This document shows positions 22,705 through 35,733 of a DNA stretch of 64,000 nt, one piece after another. Where the stretch lies: the NCBI GenBank assembly GCA_025331445.1, contig JAIWNE010000063.1:62001-126000 (forward strand), read 5' to 3'. Under the pieces are notes generated by a model. It had not been told where the DNA came from, did not search any database, and was given only the letters and a program-made list of their open reading frames with translations. The position numbers and the translations under genes were made by a program. Each line of letters starts with the position of its first letter. Within the stretch, counting starts at the first letter, position 1. The DNA comes from Blakeslea trispora. Lineage: Eukaryota > Mucoromycota > Mucoromycetes > Mucorales > Choanephoraceae.

Positions 22705-22902
22705 ATATAATTGTTTTTTTTTTTTTTTCAAAACAAGAAATATACACCCTTTGTATACTTAAATAGTGTTTATACTTCATATGTATTTAGAGCTTTCTCT
22801 TTTTTTTTTTTTGGATATATATCTTTTATATGGATAGAGGTATAAAGGTTCAAAAAGAGGATAAATAGGTGGGGATGTCTATCTGTCTTTTTTTTTTTTC
22901 TT

Positions 22903-24108
<1,206 letters not shown>

Positions 24109-26140
24109 AGCTAAAAATCTTTTGTAGTTTCTATAGAGAGAAAGAAAGAGAAAAGTAAGAGGGGGGGGAGGCGTTTTGGATTTAAACTAACAATATGATT
24201 AGCTAATAAATGAAAAGAGAAAAGAGAAAAACAAAATACAGTCGTTTTTTTCATTTCAATTTTGTCGCATTTTAAAAAAAAAAACATCCTTCGCGTTTTG
24301 AAATATCACATGTCGCATTCTGAAATTCCTACTTGCTGCTCTTTTTGGCAAGGAGAATTAGTTTGAAGAAAGTCTCGAGTCAATAAAGGTCTCGAGTCTA
24401 TAAAGGTCTCGGATCAAAGAAATTTGGATGAGATTGACAGTCATGTCAAAAGAATAGTTCAAGTAAGAGACCGCTTGTGCAAACAGTCGAGCAGTGAAGC
24501 CGAGACACTAAATCATGAAAGGTGTGCCTGCAATAGACACCAGTCTACTCTTAAAGCAACACTAAGGAGATCGACAGCTATATCAAAAAAAAACAATAAA
24601 ATAAGCTTTATTGTGGATACACTGACTGAAACGCCTAAAAGAGAGTTATACCTATAGCCAGAAAATCAACATTGGTAGACTCGGTATAAAACCAATCCGG
24701 ATTTGTTTTAATTACCAAGAATCAAGAGAGATTACAACATCATCAACCAAATTAAAGAAGAGCATGATATACAAATCGTGAACCATTTAACAGACAAGAG
24801 CCTCTCTGTCAACATCAAACAGATCACTTGAATAGCTCGCTTTCAGGTAGGGATGAACTGCAATTTAAAAAATCAACAGCTCATGATATTTTTAGAAAGG
24901 ACATGGGATTTACTCTCAAAACAACAGCTTTTCACAATCCCAAAAAAAAACAAGGAGACCCTGATACAGATGATTTTAACAGGCATGCGTTATTTCTAGA
25001 CTCTGTATTTATGAGGGAATCTAATTTGTCACATTAACAAAAATGGCAATGGTGTGTATAAGCTCTCAAGAAGAATGAGATGCTCATTGTGCAGATTAAG
25101 GGTATGATAGCTTGTCTCTCACATAAACTTTGGATGCTGTTATAAAGTATGCAGTTATAAATGTTACCACTCAACATCTTGACTTCATTACAAAGAAGCT
25201 TTTATCTCGGCAGAAGAAACATCAAGAGAAAGCTTAACCAAAGGGAAAAGTCTGGAATCTAAGATCTAAGGGAGCCACTATAGATCATTGTTTGCGTCTG
25301 GAAAAAAAATGGTTAAATATTAAGAGAGAATGTCTATCCAATGCCTTTTCTGTTAATCACCAAATGATCATGGCTCTTGTTTCACAAACAACCTTTAATT
25401 TCTTTTATTCTGATAACCCTAAAGTCGATAGTACAATGATATAAAAAAAACAGTTATAGCTCCAAAGCGAATTGTTCAAGTAGCATTAATAAGCTGGCTG
25501 ATGTTAGATGAGAAAAAGCATAGAGAAAAATGATCTAAATAAGATATGCTTATTGTTGTTTATTTCGACTATAAATGCAGATTGATATATAACCTTTTCT
25601 TAAACAATAAATCTTCTTACTGCCTTTTTGCCCTGCAAGTACTTGGGTGTTTCTTATTGACCTACTGAATATCTTGTATCCTTCTCTTTCGTTACATAAC
25701 TCTGATGCACACCCTTCCAGGCAATTTTTTTTTAGCCAAGTAGCAAAGAGTACATTCTTTTCTTATTTCAGACGATAGAATTCATAGACAATTAAATCAT
25801 TTCGATCAAGGCCTTCTTATACATTTTACTCGATTGAGATAATTACTTAAATGATTTATTGGATAATAATGCGATAGAAGGTCGATGTTTGCCAGTAGAG
25901 ATGATTAAACATAAAGATTATGCTTCGCACAGTAGTTGATGTAAAGCTAAGCGCTTGAAACAGAGCAGCTAGAAATAATGAGGCAAACACATCTACCTCG
26001 GAAGTGTTCTATAGACCTAAAACGCCTTTTGCTTTTGTGGGATAAGCAAAGACACATGTCACTTCAAGATTAGAATAGTATCCATGTCAAATATTTGTGA
26101 TCATGTTAGGCTAATAGTTCATCATCTACTAACAAATGTT
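24109..26140. other. Non-genic region containing a decayed transposase
   Basis: Apart from the relic described separately (about 24420-25130), I see only broken frames. Three near-copies of GGTCTCGAGTC(T/A)ATAAA lie at 24369-24415. The first ~200 bases are the likely promoter of the cytidylyltransferase gene. Confidence 0.5.
24424..25130 (+). pseudogene. Relic of a Tc1/IS630-like DDE transposase (weak)
   Basis: Frames broken by several stops keep a helix-turn-helix-like stretch (F-K-K-S-T-A-H-D-I-F, then F-T-L-K-T-T-A-F-H) followed by F-L-D-S-V-F, at about 24850-25010. The order resembles the DNA-binding part and the first catalytic F-L-D-E-x-x-F block of Tc1-like transposases common in Mucorales. 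In this copy the position after Asp is Ser. I could not find the second and third catalytic blocks, terminal repeats or a TA duplication. Treat the family as a guess. Confidence 0.35.
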
Positions 26141-26148
26141 AACGCACG

Positions 26149-26897
26149 GGTAAGGCTGTCATGTATGGGGGAGAGAAGATTTAGCAATTTAAGACAATTA
26201 AAGTTTATGTGACACTTACAGCCTTGCTCATCAGGCTTCGCGTGCAGCCAATACACCGCTTCTTGTACAGAAGGATGCTGTTTTGCGATTGAAATCAGTG
26301 TTGGAGGGACTGATGGTTTGAGAGAAAGCATGGAGAGTTTGCTGAAAGAGCAAAGTTGTAATTCCGGAAATGGCAATAGCAAGGGCAGACAGCTTGTCAC
26401 GGCCACTTACCCCACCACCATTCCTGACAGACGGGCATTCAGGGTTCAGGCAGTGGAATGCGCCTTTCATTCTATCAAGCAAGTTAGAAGGTCCTCAAAA
26501 TGTTCAGCCAGAACGATGTTACTCAAAATCATGTCTTTCATTGACTCCTCTAATAGTGTTCCTTAAACGAAATACAGCTCTTGTAAGGATTGCAGGACGT
26601 TACTGGCTTCGTTTCTGAGACAAAGCTTACTTCATTAGCTTGATTATCTGACCCGCTTTCGTTTCTTATTTGTAGTCGAACAAGCTTGCAATCACTGTAA
26701 TTTTCTTGATGAATCTCTTTGGTAGAAGAGAGAAACTTTTGTAGTTTTTAGTAATGTTCTGTTTGAGCCCACTCATCAAAAGGCATTGCATGTGAAAACT
26801 TAAATGAGCGACGGTAATAACAACTTTTATTGGCTAACAGTGTCCAATCGTATTGCTTATTACCAGCGGAGTAGCCCCCAGACACAGCAGCCCCGCC
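26149..26897 (-). mobile_element. Short deletion derivative of a Fanzor-type transposon
   Basis: The 749-base element is flanked by the 8-base direct repeat AACGCACG (26141-26148 and 26898-26905). Its ends, GGTAAGGCTG and the complement of GGCGGGGCTG, form an imperfect inverted repeat. In minus-strand sense it matches the left ~430 and right ~300 bases of the large copy at 44283-47082, with everything between lost. The preserved right part encodes the zinc-ribbon second half C-L-N-P-E-C and the RuvC-III-like G-R-D-K-L-S-A-L-A. It ends 94 bases before the ALG3 start codon, so it sits in that gene's promoter or 5' leader. Confidence 0.85.
26231..26482 (-). pseudogene. C-terminal Fanzor/TnpB-like fragment in the deletion derivative
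   Basis: An 83-residue open frame. It starts with C-L-N-P-E-C-P-S, the second cysteine pair of a zinc ribbon, then G-R-D-K-L-S-A-L-A-I, which matches the (N/S)-R-D-x-x-A block holding the third catalytic Asp of RuvC in TnpB and Fanzor proteins. A hydrophobic stretch and an S-N-T-D-F-type tail follow. It lacks everything upstream, so it cannot be a nuclease. It preserves zinc-ribbon residues deleted in the larger copy. Confidence 0.72.
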
Positions 26898-26998
26898 AAC
26901 GCACGCATACGGCGGGCATTGAAAAGCTTATGTTCCTTCTTTATTAACAGAGTAAAAATCGTTTTGCTGCCAACCTAATTTTCTTTTAAAAAGAAAGC

Positions 26999-28553
26999 AT
27001 GGTGCTAGTGGTTCAGCGCCAAAAGACTGAAAAGGCTCGAAAATTAGGCAAAGAAAATAGACATGTGTATTCCTTACAAGACATAACTAAAGTGCCACTG
27101 AAGCTGTTATGCGACCCTGACTACTTTTGGCATCTAACTGCCATTTTTCTTTTTGGCGAGTTCATCTTGAGTACACTTATAGTTCAAAAAGTACCTTGTA
27201 AGCCCAGCACGATCGTTTTTCCACTTGAATAATATAGCTGATAATGCTTATCCAGACACAGAAATCGATTGGATTGCTTATATGCAGGAAGTAGAAGGCT
27301 TTCTTCATGGTGAGCGTGACTATACCAAACTCAAAGGCGATACAGGGCCACTTGTGTAAGATAAAACAAGGCATTTCTTTTATTTTATTAAATACTTTTC
27401 TTTTGTAGTTATCCTGCCGGGTTTGTCTATTTCTATTCGGCCTTATTTAAGATCACCAATAGGGGTACAAATATTCGGTTGGCTCAATATATTTTCGAAG
27501 CCATTTATTTGACAAGTCAATTTCTGGCTTGTGCTATCTATCGTCAATCGAGGAAAGTGCCACCTTATGTGATTTTGTTACTTGGATGTTCTAAGCGATT
27601 CCACTCTATTTTTTTGCTGCGTTGTTTCAATGACCCTGTAGCCATGGTCTTCATGTTGGGCTGTATCTTGACCATGACTTATCGTAGATGGACTTTGAGT
27701 GCATGCTTGTTTAGCTTGGCATTATCCATTAAAATGAATGTCTTGCTGTTCTTTCCTGCTTATGGTATTATCTTGTGGCAGACATTGGGTGCTTACAGAA
27801 CCTTTGGACAACTCTGTCTGATGATACTGATTCAGTGCGGTCTAGGCTATCCGTTCCTAAGTGAGTTTTCTCAATCGTATCTATCCAAAGCATTTGAATT
27901 TGGTCGAATCTTTGACTACACCTGGACAGTCAATTGGCGAATGATGGCTGAAGAAACGTTTGTATCAAGCTGGTTTGCAACACAATTGATGGCTGGACAT
28001 GTTTTCACTTTGTTGATGTTTATTGTTTGTATCTGGTGTCCACCGTAATGTATTGTTTTTTTCTCTCTCTGTGTATTCATTTAGATTCGCTCATTTTGTA
28101 CGTTAGTAAAGGGGGTCTTATTCATGTATTTAAGCAGGGATTCTCGTTCCAAGATAGAACACATGTATCTAATGACGGTATAGTTAACTATCTATATTTA
28201 AGTGTATCGTTATATGTTCATGCTGAATCCTACTAGATATTATTTCTATGATGTTTACTAGCAACCTTATCGGTATTCTATTCGCAAGATCATTACATTA
28301 TCAGTTTTATTCGTGGTACTTTCAGACACTGCCTTACTTATTATGGCAATCTGCCTGGCAAACCGCCCATCTAGGATTTCAAGCAAGCTCAAGAGTCTTG
28401 ATATTTACTACGATTGAAGCTTGCTGGCTTACATTCCCCTCCACAGTAAAAAGCTCATGGACATTGGTAGCATGTCATATTATGTTACTCTTGGGTGTTT
28501 TTGGTAATTCACCTGCAGCTGATTATAAAGTGCCATCGATAGCCAAACAATAA
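26999..28553 (+). CDS. ALG3: Dol-P-Man:Man5GlcNAc2-PP-Dol alpha-1,3-mannosyltransferase
   Basis: An ER membrane enzyme that adds the first lumenal mannose (alpha-1,3) to the dolichol-linked N-glycan precursor. Exons: 26999-27197, 27256-27355, 27409-28044, 28107-28177 and 28237-28553. Phases agree and total 440 residues, the normal Alg3 length. Diagnostic blocks: Y-T-E-I-D-W (start of the first lumenal loop), [27 protein letters not shown], and [21 protein letters not shown] near the C-terminus. It has about ten hydrophobic helices. The fourth exon (71 bases) was chosen because other splicing meets stops. The upstream region is occupied by a transposon derivative ending at 26897. Confidence 0.93.
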
Positions 28554-28790
28554 ACATGAATGATCCTTTTGTGTTTGTAGGATTTTAGATGGGATCTTAA
28601 TATCTATAAGGAGAGAAAGAGAGAGCGAAAAAGAAACCTGTGATCTTTGTTCGGAGTTGATGTTGGATGTAATTAGCTGTTTACACAATATAAATAACTT
28701 ACATGTTGCTGTTGAGTTTCTTTTTTCTTTTTTATTACTTTTTCTTCCTTTTATTATTCTTTCCCTTACTTATCTCCATTCCTTAAGCCC

Positions 28791-29212
28791 ATGTACTCTA
28801 CCATGAAACAAGAAAAGCCTAGCTTGATCATCCGATTGAAAATCAACACATTACAGAAAAATACAGTGTGTGATGCAATCAATTTCATTAAAGAAGACAA
28901 GAAACGACACAGAAAATCAAAGTAAAAGTATACAAGCTGCCATTCTTTCTTTGATTAAAATTTATTTGTTTTAGAATCAGAAAGTACCGAAAATCTAGTT
29001 TATCACTAGGTAAACAAATAGATCTCTAAATGAAACAATAGACTGATCTTTATTTGATGTAGACCAAAAGATAAGCAACAGAAAGACAGTGCATTGGATC
29101 TCAGGTAAACCAAAATAAAAGCAAAAACGGGACAAAGTGTAATGACTCTACTGTTTCCATAGAACGCATTGAACCTACAAAGTTCATTTTAAGGACTGTA
29201 ATGACAAATTAA
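28791..29212 (+). CDS. Small four-exon gene, unknown basic protein of 85 residues
   Basis: Exons: 28791-28921, 28975-29009, 29063-29104 and 29163-29212. Introns of 53, 53 and 58 bases are all GTAAA...AG and every phase fits, giving 85 residues and a TAA. The consistency of three consecutive short introns is the evidence, because no exon is long enough to stand out alone. The protein is strongly basic (K-K-R-H-R-K-S-K and R-K-Y-R-K-S-S). It starts with a hydrophobic/basic stretch (S-L-I-I-R-L-K-I) that could begin a beta-grasp fold, but I do not recognise a family. It lies 240 bases after ALG3 on the same strand. It could also be the remains of a longer gene. Confidence 0.5.
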
Positions 29213-30533
29213 ACATACATTCAATGACATAAACATGCATTTTATCGATTCCATACTTCATTGCCCTCTTATTACACATAAATATCGAAACAAACAGCCT
29301 TGAATTTGTTCATTTCAAAAGCAATGTATAATTCATAGAAACTATGGAACTGTAAAATATGTTTGATTAATCTAGGAGAAAAAAAAGGAGAGATTGCACA
29401 ATCACTTCGTTGGTCAGGTTCTGACAAAGTTGCTGTGTATCATCTGTTTAGCGTTTTTTTAATGGCAGACACAGTTATTAGCTTTTACATGTCTATTGTA
29501 GTATTTGAATACACAAGGTATCTGCTTGTTTTGTTAAGTCACTTATAACTCTTTAATTAAACTTACAGCAAGTCGCTCAATTTATGAGTATTTTTAATTT
29601 AAGAGAAGTGATCCTTTGACTTTCATCGCTTCAGGCGCTAAAATGCCATACAATCTAAGAGTGTATAGTATAAGAGTAGGATTTCTCAGGAGCACAAATA
29701 CTCTTGAATAAAGCGGCTATTGTGTTATGGCTTTCTTTACCTCATTGTTTTTAGTAATCAAGCTGCCAATTTAAAGAATAATATGCAGCCTTTTTAGCTA
29801 GTAAAAATTAAAACATTAAGAGATTTTTACACATTACTTTTTTTCTTGTTATCCCAAACACCCCCAAACACCCCCATACATCCCCAAAAACACACACAGA
29901 TGTCGACTTACTTATACCTTTGTACTAACAGTCAATGGATAGTTAGCTTTATCTCTCTCTCTCTCTTTTTTTTTCTTTACAGTAAAAGTATCACTCAAAT
30001 CTCTATGGCAAGCTATTCTCTGTGCCAACCGCCATTTAAAATCAGTGCACAATTTTTTTTTCCTGCTTTAAAAATCCATTTTTTATGTTGAATCTTTCTA
30101 AAGGCAGCCCTGAACTGAAGCTTGGAAGACACATCAATGATAAAAAGACTGTTCGTCTCTTTCAGAGCATTGTTTATGAAATTGACGGCAATTTGACCGA
30201 GAGTGCTCAGACCACTGTAAAATCTAACATGACCTTATCTTATTCAGCGTCATTCACACTTTTGAATAGCTCAATAACATATTGATCAACAATGGCGGTA
30301 TACCAGCTTATTCCCAGAACCCCGAGAGCGATAAACCCAACCTTTATATATCCCAGACTCATGTTCATTCAGATATATATGTATCTGTCACAGTAAGATC
30401 ATTTAGTCTACATCTTGCTCATCGATTTCTTCTTTTTTTTTTTTTTTTTTTTTTTGCAAAAACAAACAAGACAAAAAGACTCATTTTCACTTAAACAAAC
30501 GATAGCCTCTTTGGGTTGAAAAAGCTATCAGTA
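29213..30533. other. Intergenic region with a G-quadruplex-type tract and unresolved ORF fragments
   Basis: Positions 29853-29885 contain four C-runs (G-runs on the minus strand). An open stretch at 30085-30285 followed by 30290-30395 in another frame looks protein-like but has no start, splice logic or family I can support. A run of 20 or more T lies at 30428-30455. Nothing else is evident. Confidence 0.5.
29853..29885 (-). other. G-quadruplex-type motif
   Basis: Four runs of three to five C on the plus strand, separated by 5, 5 and 6 bases, i.e. G-runs on the minus strand that satisfy the canonical G3+N1-7 pattern. It lies in the intergenic region upstream of the BRCT gene. Confidence 0.7.
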
Positions 30534-31997
30534 ATGGTTTTGTTCATGAGTAAGTGATGTCATGGTTTTTTGAGTCTAAGAGATCTTAATGTTAGATTGT
30601 AGTACCAACTATTATGCACCAGATCAAAATCAATTTTTATCAGGCCAAGTGTTTATTTTGCTTGATGTAAGTTTTGGGGGATGGATGGGCATGGCTCTTA
30701 TTCACTTCACTAGTTGCCAGTAGATAATAAGGCTATTTATGAACATATTGAACTCTATGGTGGCCAATATCGTGATGAACTGACTCAAGATGTTACCTGT
30801 CTCATCTGTATTGACCCTAGAGGTGTAAGTGTAAATAACTTTTTTTTTCTTTTTTTTTTCTAATAAATGTAGCTGTGATAGAGTCATTACAATGAATGTA
30901 TGGATCGAAGTATACCCATTGTGCTTCCCCAATGGCTTGATGATTGTTTCCGCTGTCATCGTCTATTAGACTATGATATGTACCGTTTTCCTTCACCTTC
31001 TATCTATTACCAGCAAAAATCAAACACACCCACACTTTATCCACACCCAACAGACACACATGCCCTTTTACAATTCATCCCAGCGCATGGTCAATTGGCA
31101 CCCTCATTACTGGATCAAGTCATCTATTTCGGTCAGGATATCATGGCGGATAAACAAAAGCAAGTCATGATCTCAGTCATGACAGACCGCATTCGGGCTG
31201 CAGGTGGTCGATCTGTACCTGAATACAACCGACATTTAGTGACGACTGTCATCTTGAAATATCGTTCTTCCTCAGAGTATAAACAAGCTATTAAGGACAG
31301 AAAGATAATTGCCAGCTTTTGGTGGCTATCCAACACACTGGCTCGAAGTTACTGTTGTTCACCCCTCGATAGTCTTCTGGACTATCCAGTGCCTAAAGTT
31401 GGCATATCTGACATGAAGAATTGTGTGATGTGTGTCACAGGCTTTAAGGGAGTGGCCCGCGTGTTTATTAACACCTTGATTGTTGCAGCAGGAGCCAGGT
31501 ATTCTCCAGAATTGAATAGTGATACAACTCATTTGATATGTGGAGGGTATGGTACAGAAATATTACCCATTTGAACATCTGCTTGAATTTCTTCTTTTAG
31601 TGGTTTAGGTAGGAAATATCAGCAATTAACACGGTATCCTCAAGTTGTCTTGGTGAATCATTTATGGCTAGAGGAATGCTATGCACAATGGCGGCGACTT
31701 GATCCTTTCTCTGATCGTCGTTATACTTATATCCCTAAAGAGAATCGTCGATTGGCCAACACAGTAGGCAAAACACCTTTAATGCCACATATAGTTGATC
31801 TATGGAAGCATCATACATGTGATGTAGTTCCTCAAATTGTCTATGAAGAATATCAGGATGCGAAAGGATTTATCAATGAAAAGAAACCACGCCAAGCAGC
31901 CATTCGAGCATTAAGTGTGCTAAATGATATTTTAATACCAGATGTAAATGCTTATGAAAGAGAAATACGCTTATTACAACAGCAAACTAGAAGATAA
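30534..31997 (+). CDS. Four-BRCT-type protein (Rtt107/Brc1/TopBP1-like)
   Basis: BRCT domains bind phosphoproteins in DNA damage and replication signalling. Exons: 30534-30549, 30644-30666, 30714-30824, 30882-31546 and 31601-31997. Phases agree and give 403 residues. Domain 1 starts at the N-terminus (Q-V-F-I-L-L-D...Y-G-G-Q-Y) and ends at the typical V-L-P-Q-W-L-D-D-C. A second unit covers about residues 140-220 (G-G-R-S...F-W-W-L). A third starts at C-V-T-G-F-K-G-V-A-R near 245 and contains G-A-R-Y-S-P-E-L...T-T-H-L-I-C-G. It closes with V-N-H-L-W-L-E-E-C. The spacing resembles the N-terminal BRCT block of Rtt107/Brc1, but C-terminal BRCTs are absent, so it is shorter than those proteins. 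The two tiny first exons are inferred from phase and splice sites. Confidence 0.82.
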
Positions 31998-32276
31998 GCA
32001 ATACAAACAACAATAAAAAGAACCCCGCCTCTCTTTTTCCTCTTTTGCTAGTGAAGGAAAGAAATAACACTGTTTTCGGAAATTATGATTTATTCTGAAT
32101 ACTAGCTCTGTCGTCCAATAAAACAAGGGAAAATCTTGAGCACACAAGCCACCACAGGCACTTTTTTTTTGACAGTTTCCAAACGCCGCCAACTTGACTG
32201 AAATGAATTTCTCTTTTCTTCTCTTTTCAAAACCCTTTTCTTTTCTTTTTTCAATAAAGTATCTATTTATAAGCAA

Positions 32277-35200
32277 ATGGCTACTGAAGCACCCAAGGTA
32301 CTCCAAGATGAATAAGCTCGACACTGTAAAAGAACAGATATACTGACTTGCGAATCATATAGACCGCTAAGCGTGATGCTCTTCGTGCTCTTGAAAGTAA
32401 AGCACGTAGTCTTTGGGACGCGGAAAAGACTTTTGAAATCAATGCTCCTACTCTTGAGGAACATCCTAATTCTGAAGACCTTCAACAAGTTTATCCCAAA
32501 TATATGTCTACCATGCCTTATCCTTACATGAACGGTCGTCTTCATTTGGGTCACGCTTTCACTTTCTCCAAGATTGAATTTGGTACAGGTTATGAACGCA
32601 TGAAGGGCAAGAGAGCCCTTTTGCCTCAAGGTTTTCACTGCACTGGTATGCCCATCAAGGTAGATAGATAAACAACATATCAAAACAAGAAACAAAAAGA
32701 TTGATACTTTGATGGATCTAAATAGGCCAGTGCTGATAAGATTGTACGTGAAATGGAAATGTTCGGTAAACATTTTGAAAAGTATGATGAAGTTGCTTTA
32801 GCAAAAGAACTCGAACAAAAGGCTGAAGTAAAGAATGTAAAGAGTAAGGTGGCTGCAAAGACCGGCAATGTCACCTATCAATTCCAAATCATGCTTTCTC
32901 TTGGTATCCCCAAGGAAGAAATTCACAAGTTTGCCGACCCTTACTACTGGACTGAATTCTTTCCTCCTCAAACCATGTCCGATTTAAATGCATTTGGTGC
33001 CAAAGTGGATTGGAGACGTTCTTTCATCACTACTGATGCCAATCCTTACTATGATTCCTTTGTTCGTTGGCAAATGAGAAAATTGAAAGCCATGCAAAAG
33101 ATCAAGTTTGGTGAGCGTTATACCATCTACTCTATTCTCGATAACCAACCTTGTATGGATCACGATCGTGCCTCTGGTGAAGCTGTCGGTCCTCAAGAAT
33201 ACACTGGTATTAAGATGAAGGTTCTTGAATGGTCTGCTCCTGCTCAAGAGGCACTTGCTGCCCATGCTGATGCTCTTAAGAGTAAGAATGTCTATTTGGT
33301 TGCTGCTACCCTTCGACCCGAGACCATGTACGGTCAGACCAACTGTTTTGTCGGTCCTGATCTCGATTATGGTCTTTACAATATCAACGATACCGATGTC
33401 TACCTCTGTACTGAACGTGCTGCTCGTAACATGTCTCAACAAAAGATATTTGCCAATGGTCGTACAACCATCGAGAAGTTGGCTGATGTTAAGGGTGCCG
33501 CCGTGATTGGTTCCAAAATCCATGCTCCTCTCAGTACTTATCCCTTTGTCTATGTTCTCCCTATGGAAACTGTCTTGTCTACAAAGGGTACTGGTGTTGT
33601 TACCTCTGTTCCTTCTGATTCTCCTGATGATTTTGCTACTTTGACCGACCTCAAGAAGAAGCCTGAGTATTACAAGATCGATCCCACCTGGGTTGAAGGC
33701 TTTGAGCCTGTACCTATTATTGATACACCCAACTATGGCAACCTAATTGCCCCCAAGCTCTGTGAAATCAAAAAGATCAACTCCCAAAAGGACCGTCTTC
33801 AACTTGCTGAGGCTAAGGAAATTGCTTACAAGGAAGGTTTCTATCAAGGTACCATGTGTATTGGTGACTTCAAGGGTGAGAAGGTCCAAGATGCTAAGCC
33901 CAAGTTGAGAGAAGCTTTGATTCAGTCTGGCGAGGCTTTTGCTTACAGTGAACCTGAAAGTTTGATTATCTCTCGTTCTGGTGATGAATGTGTTGTTGCC
34001 CTTTTGGATCAATGGTACATTGACTATGGTGAAGAGGAATGGTTGGCTAAGACCAAGAGATGTTTGGCTCAGATGAACACCTACACCAACGAAACGAGAA
34101 ACCAATTCGATTCTGTCTTGGACTGGCTGAATAAGTGGGCCTGTGCCCGTAGCTTTGGTTTGGGTACCAAATTGCCCTGGGATGAACAATTCTTGGTAGA
34201 GTCCCTTTCGGATTCTACCATCTACATGGCTTACTACACTGTGGCCAACTTGCTGCATGGTGGTTCCATTAATGGTCATACTGTAGGCCCTGCTGGTATC
34301 AAGCCTGAACAATTGACAGATGGCGTCTGGGACTACATCTTCAAGGTAGGTGAATATCCTCAAGATAGCAGTGTGCCTCAAGCCACTTTAGATCGTTTAA
34401 GACGTGAATACGAATACTTTTATCCCTTGGATATTCGTGTCTCTGGTAAAGATTTGATTCCTAACCACCTGACCTTCTTCATCTACAATCACACTGCCAT
34501 CTTCCCTGAAAGCATGTGGCCCCGTGGTATTCGTTCTAACGGCCACTTGATGTTGGACAGTAAGAAGATGAGCAAGTCGACTGGTAACTTCATGACCATG
34601 AACGATGCTGTCTTGAAGTACGGTGCTGATGCTACTCGTCTTGCCTTGGCTGATGCTGGTGACTCTGTTGAAGATGCCAACTTTGAAGATTCCACTGCTA
34701 ACGCTGCCATTTTGCGTCTCCATACTCTTTTGGAATGGATTGATGATCAGATCAGCAAGCAAGACCAACTTCGTCAAGGTGAACTCAACTTCTTTGACAA
34801 GATCTTTGAAAACGAAATGAACAAATTGATTTTGGAGACTCAAACTGCTTATGAAGATACTTATTACCGTGAAGTCCTCAAGCATGGTTTATTTGAATTC
34901 CAAGCTGCTAAGGATGCTTACCAGCAGGCCAGCGTGGATGTTGGTATGCACAAGGATCTAGTGATGCGTTACATTGAATACCAAGCCTTGTTGATTGCTC
35001 CCATCACACCTCATTGGTCTGAACATATTTGGAAGACTGTTCTTGGCCGTGATGGCTTAGTGGTCAGTGCTCACTTCCCTACTCCCTCTGCTCCTGTAGA
35101 TGAATCGCTTGACGATGCTACTCGTTATATCAGAAAGACTACCAAGGCTGTTCGCGATGCTGAAATTGCTTTAGGCAAGAAAAAGAAGAAGGGCAAGGTT

Positions 35201-35623
35201 GCTGAAAATGAATATAAGCCCAACGAGCCCAAATCTCTCAAGATTTATGCTGCTACCAAGTTCCCTGAATGGCAAGAAGCCTGTTTGGCTACCATGAAGG
35301 ATAGCTTTAAGGATGGTCAATTTGACGATGTCAAGATTCGTGCAGAATTAGGTGCTCAAGGTGTTCTCAAGAATAAGAAGGTCATGCCCTTTGTTCAAGA
35401 ACAAAAGAAGTTAGTCTTGAAGGATGGCCCCTCTGCCTTTAACCGAGCCTTGACATTCAATGAAGTTGATATTCTTGAAAAGGCCAAGGACGAATTAAAA
35501 CGAGCCCTTGGTTTCCATACCATCACTATCTTGGGTCATGAACAATGGACTGAAGAAGATATGAAGGCTGCTGAAAGCTCTGTTCCTGGTGCTCCTTCTT
35601 TCAGTTTCAAGAATGAAGCTTAA
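32277..35623 (+). CDS. Leucyl-tRNA synthetase, cytosolic
   Basis: Charges tRNA-Leu with leucine in the cytosol; a class I aminoacyl-tRNA synthetase. Exons: 32277-32297, 32363-32659 and 32726-35623. Phases agree and give 1071 residues, typical of eukaryotic cytosolic LeuRS (about 1050-1180). The HIGH-type motif is N-G-R-L-H-L-G-H-A-F near residue 65, and the KMSKS loop is K-K-M-S-K-S-T-G-N near residue 720. The editing domain has T-L-R-P-E-T-M-Y-G-Q-T, and an archaeal/eukaryotic-type C-terminal extension is present. Codon use is strongly biased (many GGT, GCT, AAG), as expected for a highly expressed gene. It lacks a mitochondrial presequence. The stop is 110 bases from the end of the convergent SWI3-like gene. 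Confidence 0.96.
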
Positions 35624-35733
35624 CACTGTTCATCTGTGTGTAATTAATTTGTATCATTTATTTGTTGAATAATAATAAAAAAAAATAAAGGGAGAGAAGG
35701 ATTAGACTATAAAAGCAGAGAGAAAAGGGGATA

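Noticed and set aside
30085..30400. Possible small gene before the BRCT gene
   Set aside because: Two protein-like fragments in different frames without a joinable splice pair or a recognised family.
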